A DNA stretch of 64,000 nucleotides from Siphonodentalium dalli (taxonomy: Eukaryota; Mollusca; Scaphopoda; Gadilida; Siphonodentaliidae): contig CP136068.1 in assembly GCA_032622095.1 (NCBI GenBank), positions 49,470,443 to 49,534,442 of the forward strand, read 5' to 3'. Under the pieces are notes generated by a model that worked only from the letters and a program-made list of their open reading frames with translations, was not told the DNA's origin and did not search any database. Position numbers and translations under genes: made by a program. Positions 32,511 through 45,109 of this stretch are shown here, one piece after another. Position 1 is the stretch's first letter. Each line of letters opens with the position of its first letter.

Positions 32511-32939
32511 CGATATCAGTGGTGTAGATGGCGTCTTGTGAAGTTTAAGCCCGCGCAAACCACCAAGATGTACACAGGCCGCCAGATGTGACAGATTTGT
32601 GTTTAAATACCTGGAAGCAGATCAAAGTACGTGTTGTGGATTTAAGTAGTTACTCTTATATATTTTATAATTTATGTCCATGAATTTGGGAATTATTTCA
32701 TTTTCCACTGGGTTTTTTTTTTTTTACGAAAAAGCCTGTTTTACCCAAAACATTAACAATCGTACAACATCTCACAAAAAGCATCGGCATGTTATCCGCT
32801 CTATCGAGACGAACATTGTACTAAGTCCTGCCACTCAGTGGCGGCCATATTTGATCCATCCAGCTCCCATTCCGCGGTTTAAGTGCTAGAGATTAAACAA
32901 CAACATTTTGTTTAATTCCGCTTCTGTTATCTTAATCGA

Positions 32940-33225
32940 TTAATTGCCCAAATATAATGCTAACCACAGTCAACTATAGTATAAATTTGCCCAAAACCTG
33001 TTATTTATCAACATTTTGTTCAACGAAATTTTGCTGGTTTGTCAACTATCTGACACAAAAAAAGCCACTTGATTTTAGAGTTATCCCTCTTTATCCGCAA
33101 AATTGGTCCGAGACCGTCTTCTCGTCGACTCTTTACTGGGCCACTTAAATTATCGGTAGTGAAAAGTAGTAGATTTCAAAGATCGATATCTGATCACTCT
33201 GAGCTTTGATGGGTGGGTTTCTCAA
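32940..33225. mobile_element. TTAA MITE, second subfamily, fragment (inverted)
   Basis: It matches the reverse complement of about 14080-14350. Shared stretches include ACATTTTGTTCAACGAAATT, CCACTTGATTTTAGAGTTAT and TCTGAGCTTTGATGGGTG. Both ends are lost. Confidence 0.65.
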
Positions 33226-33918
33226 GCGTTAATTCGGATTATGCAACTTTAACAGGAAACCTCCTGCGACATGTGATTGGATTACGTGGGGTTCATCACG
33301 TCATCTAGGTGTACACTGCGAGGCTGATCTGGAGATCTCATAGGAGCTATGGGGTAACTTTGATTAATAACGTACTCACTATATGGCGTACCGGTTAGAC
33401 TTTTTGCAGGATGTATGTGTATTCGCGGATGTTTCATTGTTGCAGTATGTAACTTTTATGACCGCGTTAAATTGCTTTCGATATTTAGGTGTGAACAATG
33501 GCTGGGTCACTATCGAAGATTGTATTATGGGAACACAATGCATAATATAATAGGTAACATTGCTGATGAAGTATGTCTCAGATGGAATGTAGACTAAAGG
33601 TCGTATTGCGATGGATCCGGGGTGTATTTAATCCGATTAGTAGATGTTGGTCCGCATTTAGAGGCTTTCTGGTATGGTGAATGAGAAACCTTCAGCGATA
33701 AGCCGTATATTATAGTTGTTATATAATAATTTTAAGAATTAGTTGTTTTAACGGAATTCATGGAACCACTATATTTTATATTTTATACATGCCTAATAAT
33801 ATAATATTGGGGGCTTTACCATTACTAATTGTGGTTTACTTGTTACGCCACATGGTGGTGTAAGTTGTTTCGGAGATTTTGATATTGTGTGGTGGACTGG
33901 ACGAATGTATTCTTGGAG

Positions 33919-34400
33919 ATGTTTTTTTGTACCTTACTCAATCGTACCGATAGAATCACGTAGATGCTGAAATTGTAAAGTTAACGCCACCGGTGTATAA
34001 TATGTTTTTGAAAATATGATAAATCGTATCGATAGAGTCAGGACAGGCTGAAATTGTAAACTTAAAGTCACCGGTGTAATAATATGTTGTTGAAAATATA
34101 AATAATCTGATAGCCTGAAATAATATATAACCCATTGGGAGCCCCTGGTGTATTGGAGATTTTTTTTGTACCTTACTCAATCGTACCGATAGAATCACGT
34201 AGATGCTGAAATTGTAAAGTTAACGCCACCGGTGTATAATATGTTTTTGAAAATATGATAAATCGTATCGATAGTCAGGACAGGCTGAAATTGTAAACTT
34301 AAAGTCACCGGTGTAATAATATGTTGTTGAAAATATAATTAATCTGATAGCCTGAAAATAATATATAACCCATTGGAAGCCCCTGGTGTAGTGAAGTGCA
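33919..34400. repeat. Tandem duplication of a ~241-bp unit with internal sub-repeats
   Basis: The two copies start near 33919 and 34160 (TTTTTTTGTACCTTACTCAA) and end CCCCTGGTGTA. Each contains two related halves of about 115 bp with CGTA(C/T)CGATAGA and CACCGGTGTA. The copies differ by a few small indels, so the duplication is fairly recent. Confidence 0.85.
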
Positions 34401-34737
34401 TTATGGGTAATGTTATGCCTGTTCTATTGTGATAACCGCCATCTTTTATTTTCTGGAATTATCGGCGTGTTTTATGAAAATGTCACCAAGATTTCTCCAC
34501 TCGATTCTCTTAAAATGCACCCTAATCGGTCAAATTCTTTTGATAATTCTATCTAAATACATCTTAGCTACTATTCGGATCTGCTGTCCCGGTCGAAAAG
34601 GGTTTAGTTTGACCAAAACGGCTATTGACAAAAGTTTGTTTATAAAATAGCGTATTTATGTTTATGTTCGTTTGTGTTCGTTGTTTAGTAGGACCCATTA
34701 CTAGATTACACGTAGACTCGTAGTACGGCCGTACACG

Positions 34738-35098
34738 CTGTAAATTTTTTATCGAAAACAAATTCAATTTCTTCCATCTGAAACATAATTACGCTGGACT
34801 CTATCATTTTAAGAATATATAAGTATTACACAGAGACACACGAAGTCTCAACTCAAAATTTAAAAAAAATGACAGTTTTATCGACATAAATCGATTTTAA
34901 TGGCAAATGCCATGTTAAATTTTATCATCGAAAAAAAAATCATTTCTTCCATCTAAAACATAATTGTGTGCTGTACCTATCATTTTAGCAATATATAACT
35001 ATCCCACGCAGACACACCAAGTCTCAGCTTAAAATTTTGAAAAATAAGAGATTTATCAACATAAATCGATTTGTATGGCAGATCCCATGTTAAATAAA
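34738..35098. repeat. Two diverged tandem units of about 180 bp
   Basis: Both contain ATTTCTTCCATCT, AAACATAATT, ATATATAA.TAT, ACACACCAAGTCTCA and ACATAAATCGATTT, in that order. Confidence 0.75.
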
Positions 35099-35189
35099 TT
35101 TTAGGGCTCTGCAAATGTTTTCTGAGCTGTTCCATATTGTGCACCAGTCCATATTTGACCGGTTCTACCTGATAATTGTGCGACAGTAC

Positions 35190-36010
35190 AGTCGCGTTAC
35201 TTTATACATCAACATTGGTCATTATCACTCGACAAATTTATTTCGGTCTATCGTATCAACCCCTATTTCCCCCGCGTAGCCTGACTAAGTGTCAACATTG
35301 GTCTTTATCGCTCCACTAATTTGTATCGTTTCATCGGTATGAATTCCATATCCAATTATCCACATATAACCAACCCAACCTCTAATCCCGGTCCAATTTT
35401 TTTTTTCATCGCTATAGTCACGGTACGTAATATTTTATCGCGTGATACTTGTACTTATATGTCGATGGTATTACTATAGTATACCGTATACGTATATCAA
35501 TTGCTATTCCTTTCCATATAATTCTGGTGCCATCTATAGAGATAGAGATAATTTCATACCCCCCCCCCCCATTTTATATCATTGCTGCTTTAGTACAGTC
35601 GCGATGCATTACATGGCAACATCGCTCCACTAATTTATGTCAGTTCATCGGTACGAACCCCTTTTTCTCCGAGTCCATATAACCAACCCAACATCTTATC
35701 CCAGCCTAAATTATTATTTTTATTTTCATCGGTATAGTTGTGTTACATACATATTTTTATCATTTGATTCTAATTTGTATTGTACCACTATAGCAGTCCA
35801 TAAATGACTATTCTGGCACTATATAGAGATGACTAAGATTCTGACACCCCCTTATTTTATAGCCTTGTTGCAACAGTAGAGTTGAGATGCATAATATGTC
35901 AACATTGGTCGTTATCGCTCAACAAATTTATATTGGTTCAACCCTTAGTTCCCTGTATCGCCCACCCCTCCCTCAATTTATTTTTTCATTTGTATTATAG
36001 TCTCGTTACG
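35190..36010. repeat. Degenerate tandem units of about 300-400 bp
   Basis: TCAACATTGGTC, TTATCGCTC.AC, AATTTAT, GGTTCATCGGTA.GAA, ATAACCAACCCAAC and TTTTCATCGGTATAG recur in order three times. No coding frame is visible. Confidence 0.6.
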
Positions 36011-36090
36011 TACACATTTTATCTCTTGTAACTTTTGCTTCAACGCGCCGAGTTCCGCTGCAGAGAATACAAAACTGACAACATTTTTAA

Positions 36091-36143
36091 ATGTAAGCAG
36101 GCTTCAAACTCATCTTAAAGATGAGTTTGAAGCCTGCTTACAT
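36091..36143. repeat. Perfect 53-bp palindrome, 26-bp arms
   Basis: ATGTAAGCAGGCTTCAAACT and on to CATCTT, a single central A, then the exact complement. It is followed by AGGCCTAAAAAAAATACATT, which recurs inverted near 37827-37847. Confidence 0.9.
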
Positions 36144-36429
36144 AGGCCTAAAAAAAATACATTTGTTTCCGCTAACGAGCTGAACAAAATTAGGGTAGGT
36201 AGGTAGGCTTAACTTTTTTTTGTTTGTTAATTTTTTCTTTCTCAGTATATCTTTAAAAATAACTGTATAATACTTGTCAATAACCCAAACTATGCACGTC
36301 TTAGCCCCAATCAGGTTAACCCAAATGACAGAGGAACAAGAAACTCCAATTCAATCTTGCATATGCTTCAATATTTACATATATACTAGTCTATATACTA
36401 ATATATATCTCTATCTAGAATTACCTGTC

Positions 36430-36805
36430 AACTCCCCTTTCGGGTATTACAGACAGGGTCCAGGTCTCGACTGTGGTCGGCGCTTTGGTGGGCTACTCTA
36501 ACCTACAGTCGGGTTCTTTAACGTGCACATAGTCACCCATGTACACGGGTCAGCCATTTATGTCGGCTCCCGATCCGACAGCGTACCGCACTCACGACAA
36601 CATACCTGGACATGATGTCACCGTGAAGGGAGGTCAGTTTTGTATTCGGATATATATTGTGTGATCACGAATGAGACTTTTCAGTCATACAACGTGGTAA
36701 ACTGACCAAGTTTGGATTTTTGTCAGAATACCCGACTGGGAATCGATCGCCGGACCTTTAGCACGAGAGACCAGTACGCTATCCACTCGGCCACTGACTT
36801 CCCTT
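36430..36805 (-). mobile_element. tRNA-derived SINE, copy 1
   Basis: The minus-strand head starts GGAAGTCAGTGGCCGAGTGG. It has a box A (TGGCCGAGTGG) and a box B-like CGATCGATTCC about 50 bases later with a long variable region, like a Leu or Ser tRNA. The body includes CGAATGAGACTTTTCAG-type sequence (on plus) and a TTCTTTAACGTGCACA block. The related copy is at 57100-57346. Confidence 0.75.
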
Positions 36806-37734
36806 ATAATCTTTGATAATCCTAATATTTCCCATATGGTCTGGCGACAACTGGAGTCAGCCCAGCACCAGTGCACTGTCACATATTGGAGTGACCGTCT
36901 TGTACCGATCTCTTAATGATGGCTTCACAACCCCACCTTCTCCTCCGCATTCAGTGAAGGATCTAGGTATTTTTTGGGGACACCTGTTTTTGGGCAATGA
37001 TATGCCAAAGGCATAACGTGAAGGCCTGAGCGGAGGAAGGTTTGGGAGGGGGTGACCCCCCTGCTGATGGTGGGGGTTCTCCCCCTGGATTTTTTTTGAA
37101 AATCCATTGCATTTAGAGCTAATCCAGGGCACTTTGAGTCAGTATTTTGAATTTTACTGAGAGGTCAATTTGATCAAGTTTCTCAAGCATAACTTTGGAA
37201 ATTTTTATATATGTATGGATTAGAAATGCTTATAAGTTATTGTCAGATATCTTTTGGTTCAATGGATTATGCTTATCCTGCTTGAAATGAGACTTACCAT
37301 TATCACTCTAATTCATATAATAGGCTATTTTATAAAATTCAAGTGAGACACATACATAATATACTACATGTAGTACAGAAACAATGTATATTAAGTTAGT
37401 AAGTACTATTTATAGTACTATATACATAATCTCTATGTTAATTTTTCATTTGGTATTATGAGATCCCACCTGATAACCAGGTTGATTCGATCAAATTGTT
37501 AATGTTCCTGTACTGTATTTGATTGAAATACTGAAGTCTGAATCATAACAAACCTGAACTGAAACTATTTGAAGTTTTCACAGATGGTTGAAAGCTAGAT
37601 AAAGCCAAACATACTTTACAGTATGATTTCAACGGATAAACTTAAATCTTTTTGTAAACTTAAATTTCTTATGTCAATATATATAAATGTTTTGTATCTT
37701 GTTATGATATGAATTGGGACCTAAATTTTTTTTT

Positions 37735-37847
37735 TGGTCCAATTTTTTTTCCCGCAATGGCAATAAAAAGTTTAGGGTCGGGGGTTTAAAATAGGGTCGG
37801 TCGGGTTAGCGGAAACAAACGTATTTTTTTTTTAGGCCATATCCAAG
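37735..37847. repeat. Interspersed repeat fragment, inverted partner of 36143-36215
   Basis: It shares GTTAGCGGAAACAAACGTAT and the AAAAGTTTAGGGTCGG context with the reverse complement of the earlier site. The family is unknown. Confidence 0.45.
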
Positions 37848-37974
37848 CAAAACTCTGGCTACATCAGAAATTTGTGTATAAGGTGTACTCGCATTTGTTG
37901 CGTTAAAAACCAAAGGTCCCAAGTCAAGGTCCAAAATCTCCAACACACTGATGTGAGGTTTAACTCCATCTACA

Positions 37975-38373
37975 TACAGTAATGTCCAAAGTAATTGACC
38001 ACTTAACCACAGCAGAATTATGGGTTATTTTTCAAGATTTTAAATCCTGAAAAATTACCCATAATTATGCTGTGGTTAACTGGTCAATTACTTTAGGCAT
38101 TACTGTAGCCCGTATAAGGATGTGAGGTCTAATGATAACTCCATCCACATACAGTAATGTCCAAAGTAATTGACCACTTAACCACAGCAGAATTATGGGT
38201 AATTTTTCAGGATTTTAAATCCTGAAAAATTACCCATAATCCTGCTGTGGTTAAGTGGTCAATTACTTTGGGCATTACTGTATCCCATATAAGGATGTAA
38301 GGTCTAATGATAACTCCATCTACATACAGTAATGTCCAAAGTAATTGACCACTTAACCACAGCAGAATTATGG
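37975..38373. mobile_element. Palindromic mariner-like MITE in 2.4 tandem copies
   Basis: Units at 37975-38107, 38150-38282 and 38325-38373 begin TACAGTAATGTCCAAAGTAA. The first two are full palindromes of about 133 bp around TTTTAAATCCTGAAAAATTA. They are separated by repeated 42-bp spacers, so the larger unit (175 bp) was duplicated. TA ends and the TACAGT start suggest Tc1/mariner. The third copy stops half way. Confidence 0.8.
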
Positions 38374-38699
38374 CGTCCAATATGGTCTACCTAATTCTGC
38401 TCCAAAGACATGTATATTGAATATATGGATGTTTATTGGGGGGAAACCGATTATTTCAATGATAGTTTCATTAACTGGGATGAAAAATCTGACCTACGGG
38501 AGCGCGCGACTGTTTCTTAAGCATATGTGCATATTTACTAAGCCAACAATTGGAATAACAACAGAGAAGATTGGCGGGGGTCCCTTGCGCTTGCGCGATG
38601 TGTCCATCAAAAAATATTTAGACATCTCAAGACACGTAAGACCCAATAACTTAATATACAGAATAGAACCATCTATTGCCTGAGTGACTAAAATTTATA

Positions 38700-39010
38700 T
38701 TTGTTACAATGAGGTCAAATAGTTGCGAAGCCAGCACCACAATTCTTTCCCTCCATAGTAAATCTTAAAACAACTTCTAAAGAATTATTTATTTACCTTA
38801 TATTTGGTATGGAGCATCCTTGGTTTACTGGAGTTCAGATTTGTTAACATCACGTCACCAAGTCAATTACTTGCGAAGCCACAGCCATAACTATTTCCCT
38901 CCATAGTAATTCTCAAAACAACTTCTTAAGAATAATTGACCAGGTCAGTCGCGCAATTATTGGAAGAGCCACAGTCGCGCAATTATTGGAAGAGTCACGG
39001 TCAATCATTT
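38700..39010 (+). repeat. Fragment of the 43.5-47 kb repeat family
   Basis: TCACCAAGTCAATTACTTG, CCAC(A)GCCATAACTATTTCC and CTTAAAACAACTTCTAAAG stretches match the body of the tandem pair at 43478-47000, strongly diverged. (GTCGCGCAATTATTGGAAGAG) is also locally duplicated near 38945-38990. Confidence 0.6.
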
Positions 39011-40500
39011 TTTTTTAAACCAAATTTTACATTTAAATTATTGCTTTATTTAACCAAAAAAAATAATTCAATGAGAAAATTAACTTTTACTACTTGCTAA
39101 ATTTTATCTTTTAATTATTTCATTTAAATTTTAGATTAAAATTTAAAAATATACAGTCCCAGTATTTACAGTATACTAAGTCCAAGTGTGTATAATCTGT
39201 TGAGTGACCCCACAGTCATGTACTTGCTTTGTTAGTAATAATTTGAAGGATTACTTGTTTAAACGCAATTGTTATCAAAATATTTTATGTATTTTTTATA
39301 ATTTCTATTTATATGTAATACTATAATCTTGGTGGCGTTACCATTTCTGACTATGGGTTTCTTGTAAGCACTGTGCATATGTCTGGTCTTGTGGGCGGAC
39401 GAAGTAGAGAACTGTTTATCGAGTTGAGACCTCCGCGGTGAGCTCGTTGTGCACACATGATGGGCGTTCTAGTTTACGAATGTCGACTTGTGGTTTTCGG
39501 CATGACGTTATAGATTACGAATATCGACTAGTTGTGTAACGCATGGTATAAAGTGCCCAATCGGAGAAATAGAAGGTAGAACAAATTTAGTTGCTGGGTT
39601 TTAAATGTGGGAAATCAGACTCATCTGTGCCCCGGCGAGACATAAGATAATCGACGAAGTCTTGTGATATACGTACATATATATCATTAACATATTCTAT
39701 AACCCAACGAGACATAAGATTATCCAAACAATAACCACACATTCACAGTCATGTGGTGACCCTGATAAGACATAACCATATTTGCACAAGCTCATGTTCT
39801 TGTGAAATGTATAACGAATGTCAGCTGGTGTATGGCGAACCAGTCACAGGCATGTCGACCTACGTCAGGTTTTTAACTGAGACAATTACGCACTGGCCTT
39901 CAATATACCGATAAATAAAGCGAAAAAATAAACACAAGAAAGACCGATCGCAATCCCTTACATTTAGCGCACGTTTGCTTCGATATAAGAAAAAAATCTT
40001 GATCTCCTTACAGCACATACATAACAACATAGATGATTTGTCAAAATATGCTTGAGTGGAAATTAGTATAGAAGAATGAAAAACGGCGTTAACAATATCA
40101 TTGTTGGGACACCTGATCGACAAAATATAAAAATCAGTTTTTTTAGAGTGCAATCTGAATCAAATCTCAGAAGTGAGTCAAATAACATAATAATTAAATG
40201 TATCTTTAAATGTAATTTTTTTGATAACCTATTTTCCTTCTCATCTAGATTATAGTGTAAATACAATTATTGAGCCGAAGTGTTATCACTGGAAGAGAAT
40301 ATTTTGTTACTAAAGTTAGATATAGTATTTTCTATCAATTTATTGTATATAGTTTCAGTGGTTTAGAAGGATACTAAGTATTAATTCGACAACACATTTG
40401 ACTTTATTTGATATCTATGTTTAGTGTAATTGTCACGTGTGGGTTATACCAAATGTTTGAGTTGTACAACGCCAGTGATAGTGTAATTGAATTAGATTTT
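39011..40500. other. No recognised feature
   Basis: AT-rich unique-looking sequence. GACATAAGAT recurs near 39640 and 39715. I see no exon. Confidence 0.4.
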
Positions 40501-40510
40501 ATAATACATA

Positions 40511-41300
40511 CTAACTGGATTACCCAGCGTTGCTCGGGGCAAAGAATGAGTAAATTATTCGTGCCCCATTCAAGTCATTAAATAAATTATTAGTCACCGG
40601 ATGTGAACAGCACCTATTGCATGATACTCTCCAGATAAAATTACATCTGTCTTATAAGCTGATAATAAACGTTTTTACTGATAAATATTGGTGCCTATGA
40701 TGTCAACGGCACCTATCTCATGACAGTCCCCGTACCATGTTACCACTGTATATCAAGTTTCAAACATATATTTTGAGCTGATAATAAACGCTCTTTTTTA
40801 TCATTTGTTAATATAATTGATTAGTACCACTTATAGTCAAAGTCATATATATCATGGCATTAACCTGGTCAGGTGACCCAGGTGTACCAATTTTCCTACA
40901 TATATTCTAACGTCTAAGTTGATCAGAAACGCCCTTTATTGCTCACAATTTAATGCACCTGTAAGTCGGCTGAGGTCAACGTCACCTATCCGAAGTCATA
41001 TGAGGTCAAAGGCACCTATCCCATGACATTCCGCGCGTGTTACCACTATGTACAAATGTTCCCTTATATGCATGATGAGCTGATAATAAACGCGCTTCGT
41101 TGATTATCTATATACATATAAATTATTAATCCCTTTTTAAGTCATTTGAGGTATGAAATTGCTATGGTCAGGTGACCCATTTGTTCCTACATATCGTCTT
41201 AGCTGCCAAGTAACGCTCTTTAAATAATTAATTATTTATTAGTGCCCATCTAAGTCATCTGAGGTAAACGACACTTATCCCATTGGCTGCGGACACACGT
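40511..41300 (-). mobile_element. Helitron-like element of the 1085-2232 family, opposite strand
   Basis: The minus-strand end is GAGCAACGCTGGGTAATCC followed by AGTTAG and T. The inside holds about five diverged units sharing GAGGTCAACGGCACCTATC, TTACCACTGTGTA, GAGCTGATAATAAACGC and TGATTATTAAT-type blocks. Confidence 0.55.
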
Positions 41301-41785
41301 ACCACAGTAGCGATGGCACAGTAGGTGTGACAATTTATTATGGTGGAGTTTGGTGACAATTGGTCCGTCATAATTCTGTGCCATAGCTATCCATGTCGCC
41401 CGCTGATTTTCCGCACAATGAGTCGACTGGACCAATTAACCATTGCTTTTCACAAATGTTGATCTCTACTCATTACGTTTTGCTAAATTGTATTCACGAC
41501 GATATATATAATTGCACGATAGATCATCCAGAATTGTGTTTGACCGTGGCCTGGGGTCAATACTATGAAACTTTTTCTTTGTAAGAATCTACAATTGTTT
41601 GTAAGAAATAACAATTTATCATTCCGCCAGTACTATGAACCTACGATTACAAACATAAATCACAAATAGTACGTGTTCTTTGTATTTACAAATATCTCCA
41701 ATCACAAAGAATGTTCGAGTACTATGAAACATAATTTTTCAGTTTTCGCACCCTAAACCCGGATAATATATCCATCTATGATACG

Positions 41786-42160
41786 CAGGGACGTGGCGAC
41801 AGGGGTTCTATTCACCCCCTCGTGAAAATATTTTGTCAGCTGGAAATCTCAAGTACAACCCACAGGGACGTCGTGACAAGGGGGTTGGTTGGGTTATGTT
41901 TCTCGCCCCAAACATTTTATCAACACGTTCACCAGCTGGAAATTTTATACCTGAAACAACATGAATTGGAAATTTTACAACAACAATAGGTTGAACTTGT
42001 TCTGTTATTTTGTTTTTCCAACAATTTATTAGGGGGTATATGTGTTTGATTTAGACCAACATTTGCATATTTACCTCTTTTGGTCAAAAGTTTGGATTGA
42101 AATGGCCTATATTTAGAAATTGTCAAACATTAGGGGGTGTCAGCTTGGATGTGAGGTAGC
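41786..42160. mobile_element. hAT fragment, copy C
   Basis: The left end CAGGGACGTGGCGACAGG matches the hAT family, and so do internal CAACAATAGGTTGAA and ACAATTTATTAGGGGG stretches. The right end is lost. A second partial start (CAGGGACGTCGTGACA) lies at about 41862. Confidence 0.7.
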
Positions 42161-42289
42161 AGTATGTGTTCCTTGTAACTACTGAAATTACCCTATTTAT
42201 TGAAAGTTACAACGTTAAGGAACTTGTCTAGAATGTCTAGAATGTCTATATAGGGTGTCAAACAGTTTGAAATTATAAAATGACCACCA

Positions 42290-42600
42290 CTCCTATTGGT
42301 TTGGTTTGGTTTATTAGGGTTTATCGTCGTTCTAGCCGCTAGGCCACACACGACGTTGTCAATTTTACAGATGGAGGAAAGACCACACAGAGGCTTGATT
42401 TCACCGAGAAATTGTCCCACTGCGTGTAGAAACCACCGACCCCCGGAAATCAACTGACAAACTTGCCCAGATACACGATTCCGGTCACCCTCCCTATGGT
42501 GGGGTTCGAACCAGCTTCGTCAGCGCTGGACGGCCTGTGACGGTGTAATTCACCTGGCACTCTACCGATTGGACCATGCACCTGGGCCCCCACCACTCCT
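42290..42600 (-). mobile_element. tRNA-derived SINE of a second family
   Basis: The minus-strand head CCCAGGTGCATGGTCCAATC has a box A-like TGGTCCAATCGG and a perfect box B, GGTTCGAACCC, near 42503-42513. The tail contains the complement of GGTTTGGTTTATTAGGGTTT. The odd spacing (about 70 bases between boxes) excludes a functional tRNA. Confidence 0.75.
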
Positions 42601-43477
42601 ACAACCGAGACAATTAGCACATCCCTGCTTCGATACACCCCCCCCCCCCCCGATAAAATAGAGCCACGTTACTGCCTCGATATGGCATGATAAGAGTAGC
42701 GGATCATTTTGAAATCATAGGATGGTCACAATATATATATAATGCTATACCTTCAAAATAATATTTAGTTTTCACAAACTGAATGGTTGTAAATTTGTAA
42801 AAACAATGATACCAAATTGGTTGTAGTACTCGTTATTACACTGACTTGTACTTACATAAATACACAACAAACGAACAGTTTATTTGTTAACTTTGCGCAG
42901 ACAAGTGATCATCAACTTAGCAACCCGTGAACCGATTGGATAGCTCTGATCAGCGCTCACCTCTCAACTTATGATTGGTTATTTCTTTTGTAACTTTGGG
43001 TTGGCTTTGGCTTGATTCAATATATTGTGAATCCCTCACGGACAAATGTTTGCTCGTAAGCAATCTACAATACTCAACAGTAGATCTTTGTGAAATTTGC
43101 GAGATTTTGTTAGCTCATTGTTTCATAGTACCGGCGTTATCACTAATCACAATATGATAGCACGCATTGTAACTTCCCCATATAAATTGTTGTCAGTTAT
43201 TTTAGCTCTATATACATGTCCGTCTAATTTGAACTGGTATTCAGATAACACTGATAACGGGTGAATGGGAGCAGAGTGGTGAGTTAGTTTTTTCTAAGTT
43301 TTACAGCTGCGTTTTAGGGGTTTCACCTCTCGACCAGTCCAAGGTATTACAATAATGCGGCAAAATTGTCCCTGTACTATGAAACCACTGTGATAGTTAA
43401 CACAAATTTGTAATTACAAATTAATAAATACAATTTGTATTTACAGGTATAAAATTGTTCATAGTATTGACCCCTGG

Positions 43478-45109
43478 TGGCAATCCTCATTTTCTCACAT
43501 ATATATCATTATTGTGGTACGTTTTAGCTCACCTGAGACGAAGTCTCCGGTGGAGCTATAGTCATCACTCCTCGTCCGTCGTCCGTCCGTCCGTCAAGAA
43601 TCATCTTCTTCTCAAGAACCGTAAGACTGAACAGGTTCATATTTGGTGTGGATGTTCCCTAGGTGATTCACATTCAGATTTGTTCAAATGAGGTCATCAA
43701 GTCAATTAGTTCAGAAAGCAGGGCCACAACTCTATTCCTTCATAGAAATTCTTAGAACGACTGCTTTTCCAGAACTATAAGGCCCAATGGGCTCATATTT
43801 GGTGTGGATGTTCCCCAGGTGACTCACATTCAGATTTGTTCAAATGAGGTCACCAGGTTGATTAGTTGAGAAACCAGGGCCATAACTCATAGTAATTCTT
43901 AGCATGACTTCTTCTCAACAAATATTGGGCTGATTTAGCTTATATTTGGTATGGAGGGACATTGGGTTCAGATTTGTTCAAATGGGGTAACATTTTTGCA
44001 TTTTGACCTTGAATTTTTTTTTAGACGCATTACAGCCTCCTATTTCTTACCTAGATTTTTCTTAGCACATTCTTCATCTGTATGGATTTTTGTATCATTT
44101 ATTTAACCCTTTCCTCTCTTGTTTGTATATATAATTCGTCCAAGACAGGATGAATCAAACACCAAATTTGGTTTATGAATTGTTGACACCTATATACAGA
44201 TCAAGTTCAAATATGGGTTTGATCCCATATATTTTAACAGAGTTATGACCCTTTATAATTCACACCTGTAATTGCCAAAGCCCTATGAATTTTAGAGAAC
44301 ATCACACAGCTGAATGCTGTATTATTGAGGAAGCCAATTTATCACTAGGGATACTTGATACTGTGGGGAGAGACTTCTTGCTTCCAGACATGTTTACCAT
44401 CTGTCAAGCTTTGATTCATGACACTGTATTCCAGTTCTCTGTGCAATATTAAGTTAATCCACCTGTTGAAACAGGTTTGTGGCATTTAGTTAAACACCTA
44501 TTCTGCAAAAATAAATAGGAAAAGTCTATTGTTCATTTCCTCAAGCCTGGACATAGTGTCTGACATTTGCAGAATGAGGTCCCCAGATGGTGAATTTAGT
44601 GTTGCTACCCGGTACAGCAGGCTAGCATCACCAAATACACACTCCAGGGACCTAATTCTGCTTAGGCCTCATCTTCTGGGAAGTATCATCAGTATCAAAT
44701 TTTGTTTTAGTTACTTTTTGACTTTTTCCCACTGTTCAGTATCAATGTCCCCCTACTTTGCAGAAGATAAAATGCATAATTGAGGTGTTCAATGGTTGTG
44801 CATCACCAACGTCAACTATAGAACTTCAATCCTAGGTTTATATTGGCCGTTGAGGCCTAATCAGACCGAGGATGGATTTTGGTGATGCTGGCTCGCCTTT
44901 CCGGGTAGTGTCATTAAATTCACCTTTTGGGGACCTTATTCTGCAAATGTCAGACACACTAAATTCAGACTTGGCGGTTTCATATTATTTTCTTAACCAC
45001 CACTTATCCAAATGAGATCATACCAGGGACATAACTCTTTTAAAACAAAAGTTGTTAAATTGAAATCTTTGCTCAATTTTAAAAAAAAATGAAAAAAATT
45101 CAAATTTAA
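43478..45109 (+). repeat. Large tandem duplication, copy A
   Basis: It starts GTGGCAATCCTCATTTTCTC, then AGCTCACCTGAGACGAAGTC and a (CCGT)n tract. It includes an inverted pair at about 44560-44630 and 44882-44960 (GCAGAATGAGGTCCCC). An 84-codon frame at 44529-44783 has one residue different in copy B and no known domain, and the conservation is that of the whole DNA. Compared with copy B it lacks 60 bp near 43992. Confidence 0.85.

Larger units (their letters stand above)
41553..43474. mobile_element. TIR element 'GGGGTCAATACTATGAA'
   Basis: Inverted ends GGGGTCAATACTATGAA at 41553 and 43474. They resemble the ends of the 17013 and 23956 elements (GGGGYCWATACTAT consensus). TACTATGAAAC and its complement recur inside near both ends (41629, 41718, 43101 region, 43376). 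It contains a hAT fragment and a SINE, and no transposase. Confidence 0.7.

Noticed and set aside
36730..36805. tRNA gene on the minus strand
   Set aside because: Box A and box B-like sequences are present, but there is no proper acceptor stem and a repeat body follows, with a second copy at 57280-57346: a SINE head.
42500..42580. tRNA gene with perfect GGTTCGAACCC box B
   Set aside because: Spacing from box A is too long and no cloverleaf can be drawn; SINE head.
44529..44783. 84-codon protein conserved between 44529 and 46419
   Set aside because: The two copies are a recent tandem DNA duplication, so identity does not indicate coding selection.
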